A stretch of DNA of 64,000 nt from Nitrospirota bacterium (GTDB lineage Bacteria > JACPQY01): assembly GCA_016180645.1 (NCBI GenBank), contig JACPAV010000021.1:45793-109792 (forward strand), given 5' to 3'. The position numbers were made by a program, and so were the translations under genes. A model generated the notes under the pieces. The model was not told the DNA's origin. It was given only the letters and a program-made list of their open reading frames with translations, and did not search any database. This document shows positions 32,256-41,193 of the stretch, in pieces (positions within the stretch are counted from its first letter, which is position 1; the number at the start of each line of letters is the position of its first letter).

Positions 32256-33749
32256 GTGGAATTCACTATAATCTCTCCTACAGTGGACGGAGCAGTGAAA
32301 GGGAGTGAGAATCCACCGGCCTCGCCGCAGGTCGGTCTCGAGTTGCCATTCAGCGTTTTAGTCTCGTCGGATGAAATGGAAGCCTACCTCAGTTTCGATC
32401 CCAAAGGACTTACGCCGGACGATTGGAAAGCCATTTCCCCCCAGGACCTTAAGGAAGAGTTGAGCCGGAAGCGGGTCGTGGCGGGGTTGGTTCCGGCCAA
32501 GTTGAATGAATGTCTCACCCAGATGCAGGAAGGGAAGGATTTTGCCAACGTCATGATTGCCCAGGGGAAACTTCCGGTGGACGGTCAAGACGCCAAGATC
32601 GTCTGGCACGTTGACATCAAGGATCAAAAATCCTTTACCGATGAAACCACGGGGAAGATCGACTACCGAGAGCGGCATGTCATCAAGTCGATCGGGGCGG
32701 GTGCCCTGTTGGTCGTCAAATCGCCCATGACCCAGGGGTCGGATGGGCAAACGGTCACGGGAAAAGTGATCAAGGCGAAAAAATCCGTCGACGTTCAGCT
32801 GGTGGCCGGCAAGAACGTGGAGGTGAATCAGAACGAGAAGGGTGAGATCGAGTACCGCTCGCTCGCGAACGGCACCTACATCGTTCTGGGCAATCGGATC
32901 GACGTGAACCAGCAGACCATGATTGCCGGCGACATCGATTTTTCAACGGGGAACATCAAGTGCAACGGCGATCTGAGTATCAAGGGGCACATTGCATCGG
33001 GGTTCCGCGTCGAGGTGGAGCAGCATCTGGACGTGGGAGACATGGTCGAATCGGCTGAAATTATCGCCGGCGGCAATGTGATGCTCCACCGCGGGATCAA
33101 GGGGCAGGACAAGGGATTCATCAAGTGTGGTGGAAGTCTCCAGGCGCTCTACGCCGAGCGGGCGGTCCTTGAAGTGCAAGGAGACGTTGAGATCGGCAAC
33201 GCCCTCCTGGAATGCAAAGTGACGTGCGGCGGGAAAGTGACCGTGCTGAAGGGGAAGGGTGCCATCATCGGCGGTGAAATCCGGGCGGCGAAGGGAATCG
33301 AGGCCAAGAAGATCGGGTCCGACTTCGCCTCCACAACCGTATTGGAAGCGGGCATCGATTTCCTCACAGAAAAGGCGCTCACCGATGTGAATAACAAGAT
33401 CAAAGCCACCCAGGAGAATCTGGGCAAGATCGAACGCGTCTTGTCGCGCGACATCCTGGAAAAAGGCGACCTGAGTTTCATCCCCGAGGACAAGCGGGCC
33501 CAGTTCGCGAAGATCATGGAAACGTGGCGAACCAGTCGGGCGCAGCTCAAGGAACTGACCGAGCAGAAGGTCCATCTTCTGGAGAAAAAGCAGAGCAAAG
33601 TCCGCGCCTTCATTACCGCCCAGGACCAGATGTATTCCCGCGTCAAATTGAAGATCGGCGTTTCCACCATGACGACGGACCGCGAATACAGCCGGGTGAT
33701 GTTTTACGAAGACCCGGACGACAAGAAGATCAAGTACAGCTACAAGTAG
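32256..33749 (+). CDS. FapA (DUF342) family polymer-binding protein
   Basis: A 497-residue protein. After a variable N-terminal region comes the FapA core: a beta-helix-like series (GDIDFSTGNIKCNGDLSIKG, ESAEIIAGGNVMLHRGIKGQ, CKVTCGGKVTVLKGKGAIIG), then a predicted coiled coil (about residues 375-450; KIKATQENLGKIERVL, QLKELTEQKVHLLEKKQS). FapA-like proteins are common in motile and surface-active Gram-negatives but poorly understood. The start is uncertain: GTG 32256 is used, but TATAAT at 32267-32272 suggests transcription starts near 32279, favouring GTG 32283 or 32295. Confidence 0.82.
   Translation: MEFTIISPTVDGAVKGSENPPASPQVGLELPFSVLVSSDEMEAYLSFDPKGLTPDDWKAISPQDLKEELSRKRVVAGLVPAKLNECLTQMQEGKDFANVMIAQGKLPVDGQDAKIVWHVDIKDQKSFTDETTGKIDYRERHVIKSIGAGALLVVKSPMTQGSDGQTVTGKVIKAKKSVDVQLVAGKNVEVNQNEKGEIEYRSLANGTYIVLGNRIDVNQQTMIAGDIDFSTGNIKCNGDLSIKGHIASGFRVEVEQHLDVGDMVESAEIIAGGNVMLHRGIKGQDKGFIKCGGSLQALYAERAVLEVQGDVEIGNALLECKVTCGGKVTVLKGKGAIIGGEIRAAKGIEAKKIGSDFASTTVLEAGIDFLTEKALTDVNNKIKATQENLGKIERVLSRDILEKGDLSFIPEDKRAQFAKIMETWRTSRAQLKELTEQKVHLLEKKQSKVRAFITAQDQMYSRVKLKIGVSTMTTDREYSRVMFYEDPDDKKIKYSYK
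32267..32272 (+). promoter_or_regulatory. Consensus -10 box before the FapA-like gene
   Basis: TATAAT, 10 nt before the in-frame GTG at 32283. No good -35 is seen. Confidence 0.4.
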
Positions 33750-33909
33750 AATGGAGTCATGTTAGAATGGGGTCATGTGGTCATGTATTCAAAGGGACAT
33801 GTTCAAACGTAGCCTTGCGGAGATGATTCCATGATGACATTGCTACATGGGAACATTCTGCGGGGGGAGGTGATGTAAAACAGTCCAGATAGACGTTCCG
33901 CTCAATTTC

Positions 33910-34458
33910 ATGATGGGGCTCTGGTCCGCGCTCGCCGCGGAGAAGCAACTTCGAGCCGGGGGGAATCCCTTTGCGAAAAAATATTTCTGGTGGCCCTTTG
34001 CCGCTACGGCCGTCTTTTTCCTTCCGCTGGGCTTCTACTTGGCTTACCGCTTCAGCGATTGGAGCCTGATGTACTATGTTGAACCTCCATCGGGGAACAC
34101 GCTTTTTTCACTCTTTGTCGCCTGCGTGTATGCGGGAGCCTTTGCGGGTGGGTACAGGTTCGGGCTCAGCAAAGTTCGTCTGGGCCAGGTGAAGTGGGGG
34201 CGTGTGATGGTTGGGCTGATCGCCGCGGGCATCGGGATCTTCTGCCTGGCCACGTGGAATCGGCTCATGAATATCGGCACGATGGCCGAGTACCAGGCCG
34301 GAGCAGGCCGGCCTTTCGCCGAGGTGATGGGTTTGCTCGTGCCGAACGTGATCGTGGGGTCGATCTACGGCGCTCTCATGTTTCTTGCATTGGCTCATTT
34401 CCACCGCGAGGGTCGTCGCCCCTCCCGCCCGGTCGGGTCGGCGGGCGCACCCGCCTGA
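33910..34458 (+). CDS. Small integral membrane protein, unknown
   Basis: A 182-residue protein with four probable membrane helices (FWWPFAATAVFFLPLGFYLA; LFSLFVACVYAGAFAGGY; VMVGLIAAGIGIFCLA; NVIVGSIYGALMFLALAHF) and a basic, proline-rich cytoplasmic tail. No family is recognised. It shares a TGATG junction with the PilZ gene, so a link to c-di-GMP signalling at the membrane is possible. The 160-bp gap before it holds three TCATGT repeats but no clear promoter. Confidence 0.7.
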   Translation: MMGLWSALAAEKQLRAGGNPFAKKYFWWPFAATAVFFLPLGFYLAYRFSDWSLMYYVEPPSGNTLFSLFVACVYAGAFAGGYRFGLSKVRLGQVKWGRVMVGLIAAGIGIFCLATWNRLMNIGTMAEYQAGAGRPFAEVMGLLVPNVIVGSIYGALMFLALAHFHREGRRPSRPVGSAGAPA

Positions 34459-34817
34459 TGAAGAAGTCGGGGTCGGAGCATCGGGTAGGCACCCGTGAAC
34501 GGACGCTCCTCGAAATCGAGTATGAGGCGAGCCGAAACTTCATCTCGGACTTTGCGCTGAACATCTCGCGTGGGGGCATGTTCATTGCCACGCAGCAACC
34601 CCTCGATGAAGGCCAGGAATTTCTGCTCCGATTTTCGCTGCCGGGTTCGGCCCGTCCCATCGAATTGCGCGCGCGCGTCATGTGGGCGAATCGGCAGGAC
34701 AAGAAGAGCAACCTGATTCCCGGAATGGGGGTGGCGTTCATGGACCTCTCGGATGAAAAGCGCGCGCAGATCGAGCGATATGTGGAATCCATGCAAGTGA
34801 CTTCAGGAAAGAAGTGA
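34458..34817 (+). CDS. PilZ-domain c-di-GMP receptor
   Basis: A 119-residue single-domain protein. Both c-di-GMP motifs are present: RVGTR (RxxxR) near the N-terminus and LNISRGGMF (D/NxSxxG) about 30 residues later, followed by the beta-barrel strands (FLLRFSLPGSARPIELRARV, PGMGVAFMDLS). It probably transduces c-di-GMP levels to a surface function; GGDEF, FapA and HDOD proteins elsewhere in the window fit such a network. ATG 34458 overlaps the preceding stop. Confidence 0.88.
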   Translation: MKKSGSEHRVGTRERTLLEIEYEASRNFISDFALNISRGGMFIATQQPLDEGQEFLLRFSLPGSARPIELRARVMWANRQDKKSNLIPGMGVAFMDLSDEKRAQIERYVESMQVTSGKK

Positions 34818-36214
34818 TGTCCCGAAAATTGTTTCTCAAGAGCTTCGGCTGTCAGATGAACGATCGGGACGCGGAGCGCATCACGGGTCTCATGCGACGC
34901 GAGGGATACGAGACGACGGAAGTGCTCGAAGAGGCCGACGTCGTGGTCGTCCACACCTGCAGCATCCGCCAGAAAGCGGAGGAAAAGGCGTATGGCCTGC
35001 TGGGACGTACGCGGGCCCTGCGCCAGAAGAATCCCGGCCTCCAGGTGGCCATCGGCGGCTGTGTGGCCCAGCAGCAGGGCGCCGAGCTTATGGAGCGGAA
35101 CCTTTTGCTGGATGTTGTTTTCGGCACCCACCAGATCCGGCGCCTTCCGGAGCTCCTTGAAGAAGCCCGGCGTAAGCAGCGCTCGATCGTCAGGACGGAA
35201 TACGACTATGACCCGGATCGTCTGGAGGGGCCGCTTTTCTGGGAATCAACCGGCGATGGGCGCGCGGCTCCGACCAGCGCCCTGGTGACCGTTCAGGAAG
35301 GATGCAACAAATCGTGCACGTATTGTGTTGTCCCGCGTACAAAAGGGGCGGAACTCTGCCGGCCCTCCTCCGCGATCCTGGATGAGGTGCGGCGACTCGT
35401 CGAACGCGGAGTTCAGGAAATCGTTCTCATCGGCCAAACGGTCAATTCGTACGGGAAGGACGGCAGCGCGGATATCTCTTTTCCGGATCTCCTCCGGAAG
35501 TGCAGCAACGTGGAGGGTGTGGGAAGAATCCGTTTCGCCACGTCCTACCCACCCGACGTCACGGAGGCGCTCGCCGCCGCCATGGCGGAGTGCGAGCCGG
35601 TCTGCGAACACCTCCACCTGCCTGTCCAGAGCGGCTCGTCGAGGGTGCTGGCCGCCATGAATCGCGGCTACTCGCGCGGGGCCTACCTTGAAAAAGTCCG
35701 CCTGCTCCGGTCCGCGATGCCGGACCTTGCGCTCAGCACGGATATCATCGTGGGATTTCCGGGAGAAACCGAGGAAGACTTCAGCCTTACGCTTGACTTG
35801 GTCCAGGCCGTTGGCTACGATCAAATCTACGGGTTTTGCTACTCGAAGAGGCCCGGCACTCAAGCGCCCAGAATGGAGGGACACATCCCCGACGAAGTGA
35901 AGAAAGAACGATTGGTCCGTCTATTCGAGGCGGCCAAACGGGTATCGATGGAAAACAATTCCAAGTGGATCGGGCGCGACGTGGAAGTATTGATTGAGGG
36001 TCCGAGCCCGGATGGGGAGCGCATGCAGGGGCGTACCCGGTGGAACCGGCTCGTCCATACCGCCGGGGCGGGGATATCGGCAGGCGATTGGGCTTCCGTG
36101 CGCGTGGAACGCATTTCGCCGCAGTCCCTCATCGGTCAGGCCCTTCGTGTCGCCGCCCCGCTTTGTGGCATCCAGCCAGTCGCGGGACGGCATTGCCATC
36201 CTGGCGCCGCTTAG
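34817..36214 (+). CDS. miaB: tRNA-2-methylthio-N6-dimethylallyladenosine synthase MiaB
   Basis: A 465-residue radical-SAM methylthiotransferase. Three N-terminal cluster cysteines lie in KSFGCQMNDRDA, VVHTCSIRQKAE and IGGCVAQQQG. The radical-SAM motif is CNKSCTYCVVP, with VLIGQTVNSYG following, and a TRAM-like C-terminus. The last about 25 residues (from GQALRVAAPL) appear to extend past the family end. The start shares one base with the PilZ stop. Confidence 0.94.
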   Translation: MSRKLFLKSFGCQMNDRDAERITGLMRREGYETTEVLEEADVVVVHTCSIRQKAEEKAYGLLGRTRALRQKNPGLQVAIGGCVAQQQGAELMERNLLLDVVFGTHQIRRLPELLEEARRKQRSIVRTEYDYDPDRLEGPLFWESTGDGRAAPTSALVTVQEGCNKSCTYCVVPRTKGAELCRPSSAILDEVRRLVERGVQEIVLIGQTVNSYGKDGSADISFPDLLRKCSNVEGVGRIRFATSYPPDVTEALAAAMAECEPVCEHLHLPVQSGSSRVLAAMNRGYSRGAYLEKVRLLRSAMPDLALSTDIIVGFPGETEEDFSLTLDLVQAVGYDQIYGFCYSKRPGTQAPRMEGHIPDEVKKERLVRLFEAAKRVSMENNSKWIGRDVEVLIEGPSPDGERMQGRTRWNRLVHTAGAGISAGDWASVRVERISPQSLIGQALRVAAPLCGIQPVAGRHCHPGAA

Positions 36215-36233
36215 CCCCATGAAGGAGGGATCG

Positions 36234-36740
36234 GTGTTTTCACAGATGAAGGTCGCGGGAATCGCCGTCGATCCCTTCGCCGGATTGCCGATCGTCATTT
36301 TGAAGGACATGGAAGACAAACAGGCCGTTCCCATCTGGATCGGGCTGTTCGAGGCCAGCGCGATCGCCACCGAAATGGAGAAGATCAAACCGCCCCGGCC
36401 GATTACGCACGACCTTCTTCGCAACATGCTGGCCGCCCTGGGGGCCAAGGTGGTGCGAATCGAAGTCACCGAATTGAAGGAAGATACCTTCTACGCGCTC
36501 ATCTACATGCAGAATTCCAAGGGCGATGAAATTACGATTGATTCGCGTCCGAGCGACGCCATCGCGATCGCGCTCCGGATGGACGCGCCGATCTTCGTGG
36601 CCCAGTCCGTGATCGAGAAATCGCAAAAGATCGATCTCCAGCAGGCCAAACCCATCGATTTCACTCCCGCCTCGAAGGAGAAATGGGCGGAGATGCTGGA
36701 GAAGATGAAGCCCGAAGATTTCGGCAAGTACAAGATGTAG
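36234..36740 (+). CDS. Bifunctional nuclease family (DUF151/BFN) protein
   Basis: A 168-residue protein of the BFN/DUF151 family, reported as nucleases in plants and also found in bacteria with unclear roles. Typical segments are KVAGIAVDPFAGLPIVILKD, AVPIWIGLFEASAIATEME, RPITHDLLRNMLAALGAKV and ITIDSRPSDAIAIALRMDAP. GTG 36234 has AAGGAGG 6 nt upstream; ATG 36219 and 36246 are in frame. It follows miaB closely. Confidence 0.85.
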   Translation: MFSQMKVAGIAVDPFAGLPIVILKDMEDKQAVPIWIGLFEASAIATEMEKIKPPRPITHDLLRNMLAALGAKVVRIEVTELKEDTFYALIYMQNSKGDEITIDSRPSDAIAIALRMDAPIFVAQSVIEKSQKIDLQQAKPIDFTPASKEKWAEMLEKMKPEDFGKYKM

Positions 36741-36748
36741 CCCCCGCC

Positions 36749-37873
36749 GTGGCGAACGTTCTCGTCACGGGAGCCGCCGGCTTCCTGGGCTCCCACCTCG
36801 TCGATCATCTCCTCCGCTCGGGACATCGCGTCGTCGTGACCGACCTTCCTCGGGCGGACCTCAGCCGCTACATTGCAAAAGGTGTCGAAGCCCGGCCCGC
36901 GGATATTCTGAGTCCCGATTCGCTCAAGACCGTGCTCGCGGGCGTGGATACCGTGATCCATCTGGCGGCGATCTTCGACCTGGGCGCTCCCGAGGAACTC
37001 ATGTGGAACGTAAATGTCCAAGGCACGGATCATGTGTGCAGGGCGGCGGTCGATGCGGGAGTGAAGAAGTTTGTGATGCTCTCCAGCGCCGCGGTGTACG
37101 GGAAGCCGATGGAAATTCCGTGCCGGGAGGAGACGGTGAAGCGCCCGCGCGACGCTTACGGCGTCACGAAGTGGGAGAGCGAGAAAGTGGCCATGCGATA
37201 CCACCGGGAGCGCGGGCTTCCCGTGGTGGCGGTGCGGCCGAGTCTGGTCTACGGGCCGGGGAGCAAGTACGGGCAGGCCATGTATTTCGCCCTGTTCAGC
37301 ATGCACCGCGCGCTCGATCGGACCGTCTGGCCTTTGTGGAACATGCCCTCCGCGAACCAGGTTCACATCGAGGATGTTTGTCGCGCGATTCTCTTCCTTA
37401 TGGATCGTGGGGACGCGGTCGGCCAGGCCTTCAACATCGTGGACGATGAGCCGCTGCGTCTGGATGAAGGATTCGAATTGATCATGGGCCAATTCGGAGT
37501 TCGCGCGCGAAGAATCGAATCCCCGGTCTTTGCCTGGATCGCCCGCATGATGTGCAAGCTTCTGGCCCGCATGCCCAATGGTTTTTTCGGCCCTCTCAAT
37601 CGATGGGTCCAGAGCCACTGGGTGCGCATCGCGGCGAAGTTCGGCGTGAAACCGGAGCTCAAACCGCGACTCGATCGGGACTGGCTCGACTACCTGAGCA
37701 GCGAGCGGGTCTATGACAACCGGAAGCTCAAGTCGCTGGGATTTGAATACGCCCATCCCAAAGCCCGGGAGGGGTTGATCGAGGTGGTCCAGTGGTATCG
37801 ACGGGAACGTTGGATTCCGGACATTGGTTCTCCGACCGAATCCCTGTCTGAACCTCAGAAACAAGTCGCCTGA
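36749..37873 (+). CDS. NAD-dependent epimerase / 3-beta-HSD-like extended SDR
   Basis: A 374-residue extended SDR. It has NVLVTGAAGFLGSHLVDHLL, the AIFDLGAPEE substrate region, the serine in VMLSSAAVYGKP, and the catalytic YxxxK in RDAYGVTKWESEKV. The C-terminal part (FAWIARMMCKLLARMPNGFF) is hydrophobic, as in sterol- or membrane-associated members. GTG 36749 is the only sensible start; there is no Shine-Dalgarno. It is the last gene of the 33910-37873 run. Confidence 0.85.
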   Translation: MANVLVTGAAGFLGSHLVDHLLRSGHRVVVTDLPRADLSRYIAKGVEARPADILSPDSLKTVLAGVDTVIHLAAIFDLGAPEELMWNVNVQGTDHVCRAAVDAGVKKFVMLSSAAVYGKPMEIPCREETVKRPRDAYGVTKWESEKVAMRYHRERGLPVVAVRPSLVYGPGSKYGQAMYFALFSMHRALDRTVWPLWNMPSANQVHIEDVCRAILFLMDRGDAVGQAFNIVDDEPLRLDEGFELIMGQFGVRARRIESPVFAWIARMMCKLLARMPNGFFGPLNRWVQSHWVRIAAKFGVKPELKPRLDRDWLDYLSSERVYDNRKLKSLGFEYAHPKAREGLIEVVQWYRRERWIPDIGSPTESLSEPQKQVA

Positions 37874-38026
37874 CCGTCTCCGTTCCGTCCTCCGCTCCCG
37901 ATTTCACAAGATCTTCGAAAACCGTTGGTTCGGAATGTACGAATCACTCTCTGGCCCAGGCGCTGTCTGTGCCGGTGAGGTCGGATGCCATCGGAAACGG
38001 GGATGGTGTCTGCGGATGCTGCGGAC

Positions 38027-38032
38027 TATAAT
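38027..38032 (+). promoter_or_regulatory. Consensus -10 of purB, leaderless
   Basis: TATAAT, then 7 nt to ATG 38040. The -35 is not recognisable. Confidence 0.5.
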
Positions 38033-38039
38033 CCCTCCC

Positions 38040-39344
38040 ATGATTGAGCGGTACACGAGGCCGGAGATGGTGCGGATCTGGTCGGACGAGAACAAGTTCG
38101 CCACGTGGCTGAAGATCGAGCTGAAAGCGTGCGAGGCGGTCTCGAAGCGAGGGAAGATTCCCAAGGCGGATGCAGTCGAGATGAGCCGCCGGGCCCGGTT
38201 CGACGCGGTGCGGATTGGGGAACTGGAAAAGACGACCAAGCATGATGTCGTGGCCTTTGTCACGAACGTGAACGAATCGCTGGGGCCGCTCTCAAAACAT
38301 TTTCATAAGGGGCTGACGTCATCCGATCTCCTTGATACGACGTTGGCGATCCAGCTTCGAGAGTCGTCCGATTTGATCCTGGCGGCCATCCGCGCACTCA
38401 AGAAGGAGCTTCGAGCGAGGGCGCTGGAGCATCGGAGAACGGTGGGGATTGCTAGGACGCATGGGGTCCATGCCGAGCCGACCTGTTTCGGCCTCAAGTT
38501 TGTCCTGTGGTACGACGAACTCGCGCGGAATGAGGCGCGATTAAGGCGCGCCCGGACTTCCATTTCCGTCGGAAAGATTTCAGGCGCCGTGGGAACCTAC
38601 GCTCATCTCGGCCCGGACGTTGAGAAGGACGTTTGCCGGTCGCTGGGTCTGAAGGCGGCGAACATCTCCACGCAGATTGTTCAGCGGGATCACCACGCGG
38701 AATATTTCTCAACGTTGGCGCTGATCGCTTCAAGCCTGGAGAAGATCGCGGTCGAGATCCGCCACCTTCAGCGGAGCGAAGTGCTCGAGGTGGAGGAACC
38801 GTTCACTGAAGGGCAGACCGGCTCTTCGGCCATGCCGCACAAGAAGAATCCGGTTCTCTCCGAGAATATCGCCGGATTGGCCCGGCTCGTCCGATCTTAC
38901 GCATCCGCTGCGCTCGAAAACATCGCGCTTTGGCACGAGCGGGACATCAGTCACTCCTCCGTCGAGCGGGTCATCGGACCGGATGCCTCCATCGCGGTTC
39001 ATTTTATGCTCTGGCGGATGGTGGAAATCATGCGAGGCTTGGTGGTTCACCGGGACCGGATCCGGGCCAACGTGGACCGGCTGGGAGGCCTGGTCTATTC
39101 GCAGCGGGTTCTGGTGGCGCTGATGGAGAGTGGGATGGGACGCGATGAAGCCTACAAGCTCGTGCAGAGGCACGCCATGGCGGCGTGGAACAACGGCCGG
39201 CCGTTCAGGGCCCTGATCGAAGGCGACCCGAAAGTGAGGAGAAGTATTGGACCGGGACGCATCCGTTCACTCTTCAAGCCGGACTATTTCCTGCGTCACG
39301 TAGACCAAATCTACCGACGCGTTTTTTCAAGAAGCCGGGCGTAG
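38040..39344 (+). CDS. purB: Adenylosuccinate lyase
   Basis: A 434-residue fumarase/aspartase-superfamily enzyme catalysing two steps of purine synthesis (SAICAR cleavage and adenylosuccinate cleavage). Marks are MIERYTRPEMVRIWSDENKF, the TSSDLLDTTLAIQLRE region, RTHGVHAEPTCFGLKF with the catalytic His, and the signature loop TGSSAMPHKKNPVLSENIAG. It is presumably transcribed alone and converges on the minus-strand operon, overlapping its last gene by 34 bp. Confidence 0.96.
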   Translation: MIERYTRPEMVRIWSDENKFATWLKIELKACEAVSKRGKIPKADAVEMSRRARFDAVRIGELEKTTKHDVVAFVTNVNESLGPLSKHFHKGLTSSDLLDTTLAIQLRESSDLILAAIRALKKELRARALEHRRTVGIARTHGVHAEPTCFGLKFVLWYDELARNEARLRRARTSISVGKISGAVGTYAHLGPDVEKDVCRSLGLKAANISTQIVQRDHHAEYFSTLALIASSLEKIAVEIRHLQRSEVLEVEEPFTEGQTGSSAMPHKKNPVLSENIAGLARLVRSYASAALENIALWHERDISHSSVERVIGPDASIAVHFMLWRMVEIMRGLVVHRDRIRANVDRLGGLVYSQRVLVALMESGMGRDEAYKLVQRHAMAAWNNGRPFRALIEGDPKVRRSIGPGRIRSLFKPDYFLRHVDQIYRRVFSRSRA

Positions 39345-39613
39345 AGGGCTCCGATGCCGCGGGGCCGGAGGGGGATGGGTCTGGCGCCGGCCCCGAAGGC
39401 GCCGGCTCGATAACCGAAGGCGTTTTTCCGGATGGTGGTGTCCATCAATCGCCGGGCGGTCATCTTGCCGGGATCGCCTCGGAGGTAGTCCTTCGATTTC
39501 GCCTTCTTTCGGAGGCTGAGCATCAGGATGGCGGTGGCGACGATGATCACCACCACGAGCCAGTTCGAATACGAGCGCGGGTCAAACAGGCCGGAATCGG
39601 CGCTCACGGTCAT
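39311..39613 (-). CDS. Small single-pass membrane protein, unknown
   Basis: A 100-residue protein with one membrane helix (NWLVVVIIVATAILMLSLRK) after a short polar N-terminus, then a basic tail (KKAKSKDYLRGDPGKMTARR). The C-terminal 30 residues overlap the purB 3' end on the other strand and contain a GAPAGA-like low-complexity patch. It starts within the stop of the preceding nucleotidyltransferase-like gene (ATGA), which is the main reason to accept it. Confidence 0.6.
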   Translation of the reverse strand: MTVSADSGLFDPRSYSNWLVVVIIVATAILMLSLRKKAKSKDYLRGDPGKMTARRLMDTTIRKNAFGYRAGAFGAGARPIPLRPRGIGALYARLLEKTRR

Positions 39614-40329
39614 GGCAGCCGTTTCTCCACCACTTCGAGGACCCGCTCAACGTCTCTCAGGTAGTAGCCGAACATCTGCTCCCGTTCGTGCTCGCCGGGC
39701 GGGCCCAGCGTATGGTCCCGAACGCTCAGGAGGACTTTGGCCGTCGTGAGCGCCGTATCGAATTGTTCGGCGAATTGCTCCAAGCTGTCCTTTTTCGCGC
39801 GTGCCGGCTGAAGTTGCTGTGTGCGCAGGAAACCGCGTACGAGAAAAACGAGATCATACAACGTGTCGAAGGGGGACCGCTCGGCATCTCCCAAGATGAG
39901 ATTCTTCTGAAGCTCGCTGTGGAGGCGGAACAGGCCTGCTCGAACGGCGCGGTTCAAGTCCTCCGGCTGGACGAGATTCTGCGCGAAAGGATCCTCCCCG
40001 TGGAGGCACCGATGAAACTGGACGATCTCACGAATTTCAATGGGGAAGATTCGCGGAAGGTCGGGCAGCCGGTCCTCAAACCAAACCGCGGGGGAGGCTC
40101 GAAGGTCTCTCTCCAGCTTGCGAACAAACTTGGAGGGTAGGAGGGGAAGCTTCATGCCCGACTTCACGGCGAGCAGGAGGTTGACATCGGATACGCCGGG
40201 CAGGAAATCGCCGGTTACCGCGCTTCCAAAGAGGATGGCGGAGCGCAGACCTTCGCCCAATTGCTCGACGAGCTGTTCCTTGATTTTGAGGACGCGCTGG
40301 TGGACTTCGAGGAGGCTGGGGGTGCTCAC
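39610..40329 (-). CDS. Nucleotidyltransferase-fold protein with altered active site
   Basis: A 239-residue protein. The N-terminal part has the MNT-type motif AILFGSAVTGDFLPGVSDVN; the second active-site Asp (usually DxD) is Asn, so nucleotide transfer may be lost. The C-terminal half is helical with repeated Arg/Leu patterns, like the domains following NTases in HEPN-linked proteins. GTG 40329 overlaps the HDOD stop (GTGA). It is part of the cheD-like/HDOD/NTase/TM operon; function unknown. Confidence 0.7.
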   Translation of the reverse strand: MSTPSLLEVHQRVLKIKEQLVEQLGEGLRSAILFGSAVTGDFLPGVSDVNLLLAVKSGMKLPLLPSKFVRKLERDLRASPAVWFEDRLPDLPRIFPIEIREIVQFHRCLHGEDPFAQNLVQPEDLNRAVRAGLFRLHSELQKNLILGDAERSPFDTLYDLVFLVRGFLRTQQLQPARAKKDSLEQFAEQFDTALTTAKVLLSVRDHTLGPPGEHEREQMFGYYLRDVERVLEVVEKRLP

Positions 40330-41183
40330 CCCGCGAACATCTTCTCGGCTTCCTGCGCGCGCTCGAGCATTTCGCCGAGGATCTCTTCCGTCTCGCCTTC
40401 CTTCACGCCGATGTCCTTGAGCGACTGCTCCTCCAGCTTGAAGTACATGCCGTCGTAGCCCACGCCCTGACCGGTCATGCGGCAGAGGCAGTTGGCCACA
40501 TGGACGACGCCGCAGAGTTGCCGGTTCATCTTGGCCTGAGTGGGGAGGTGATGGAGTTGGATGGCCTCCACCAGTTCGGGCGCGAGCTTCCATTTGGTGG
40601 CCGCCATTGCGCCGATTTCCGCGTGATCGAAACCGAGCACTTTCTTCTCGGCGATGGGGAACTCGATATTTTCCGACTGGACCACGTTGATGACGGCCTC
40701 GAACTGCTCGCCGAGGAAGCGGTCCATGATCACCTTGCCGATGTCATGAATCAGGCCGGCGGTGAAGGCCATGTCCCGCAGGGCGCGGTTGTGACGCGTG
40801 GCCAGCGCCTGCGCGCCGTAGGCCGTCATGATGGAGTGGACCCACAGTCCTCCCTTGTCCAGCCCGTAGTTCTTGAGCGAACGGCGGAGGGTGTCGATGA
40901 ACATCCCGGCGAGCGCGAGGTTCTCCACCACGGAGAAGCCGAGGAGGGCGGTGGCCTGCTGGATCGACGTGATTTTTTGCGGGAATCCGTAGAACGGGGA
41001 ATTGACCAGCTTGAGGACCTTCGTGGTGAGGGCCTGGTCGTGCGCGATCACATTGGCGAGGTCTTTGGCCGAGGCCTTTTCGTCCTTGGACAGATCGATG
41101 ATCTTCTGCATCGTCTGCGGCATCGGGGGGAGTTCCTGAACCGTCTTCAGGATCTTGTTCATGGTGGCGACCGCGGTGGACAT
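40326..41183 (-). CDS. HDOD-domain signalling protein
   Basis: A 285-residue HDOD protein, related to HD domains but not a proven hydrolase. Typical stretches are LPPMPQTMQKIIDLSKDEKA, IAHDQALTTKVLKLVNSPFY, ATALLGFSVVENLALAGMF, FTAGLIHDIGKVIMD and LGFDHAEIGAMAATKW. HDOD proteins are frequent in c-di-GMP and motility regulation. A ribosome site GGGAG precedes ATG 41183. The gene follows the CheD-like gene with a 10-bp gap. Confidence 0.9.
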   Translation of the reverse strand: MSTAVATMNKILKTVQELPPMPQTMQKIIDLSKDEKASAKDLANVIAHDQALTTKVLKLVNSPFYGFPQKITSIQQATALLGFSVVENLALAGMFIDTLRRSLKNYGLDKGGLWVHSIMTAYGAQALATRHNRALRDMAFTAGLIHDIGKVIMDRFLGEQFEAVINVVQSENIEFPIAEKKVLGFDHAEIGAMAATKWKLAPELVEAIQLHHLPTQAKMNRQLCGVVHVANCLCRMTGQGVGYDGMYFKLEEQSLKDIGVKEGETEEILGEMLERAQEAEKMFAG

Positions 41184-41193
41184 GAGCTCCCTC

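Noticed and set aside
38050..39340. purB as a fumarase or argininosuccinate lyase
   Set aside because: The SSAMPHKKNP loop and the N-terminal motif favour adenylosuccinate lyase.
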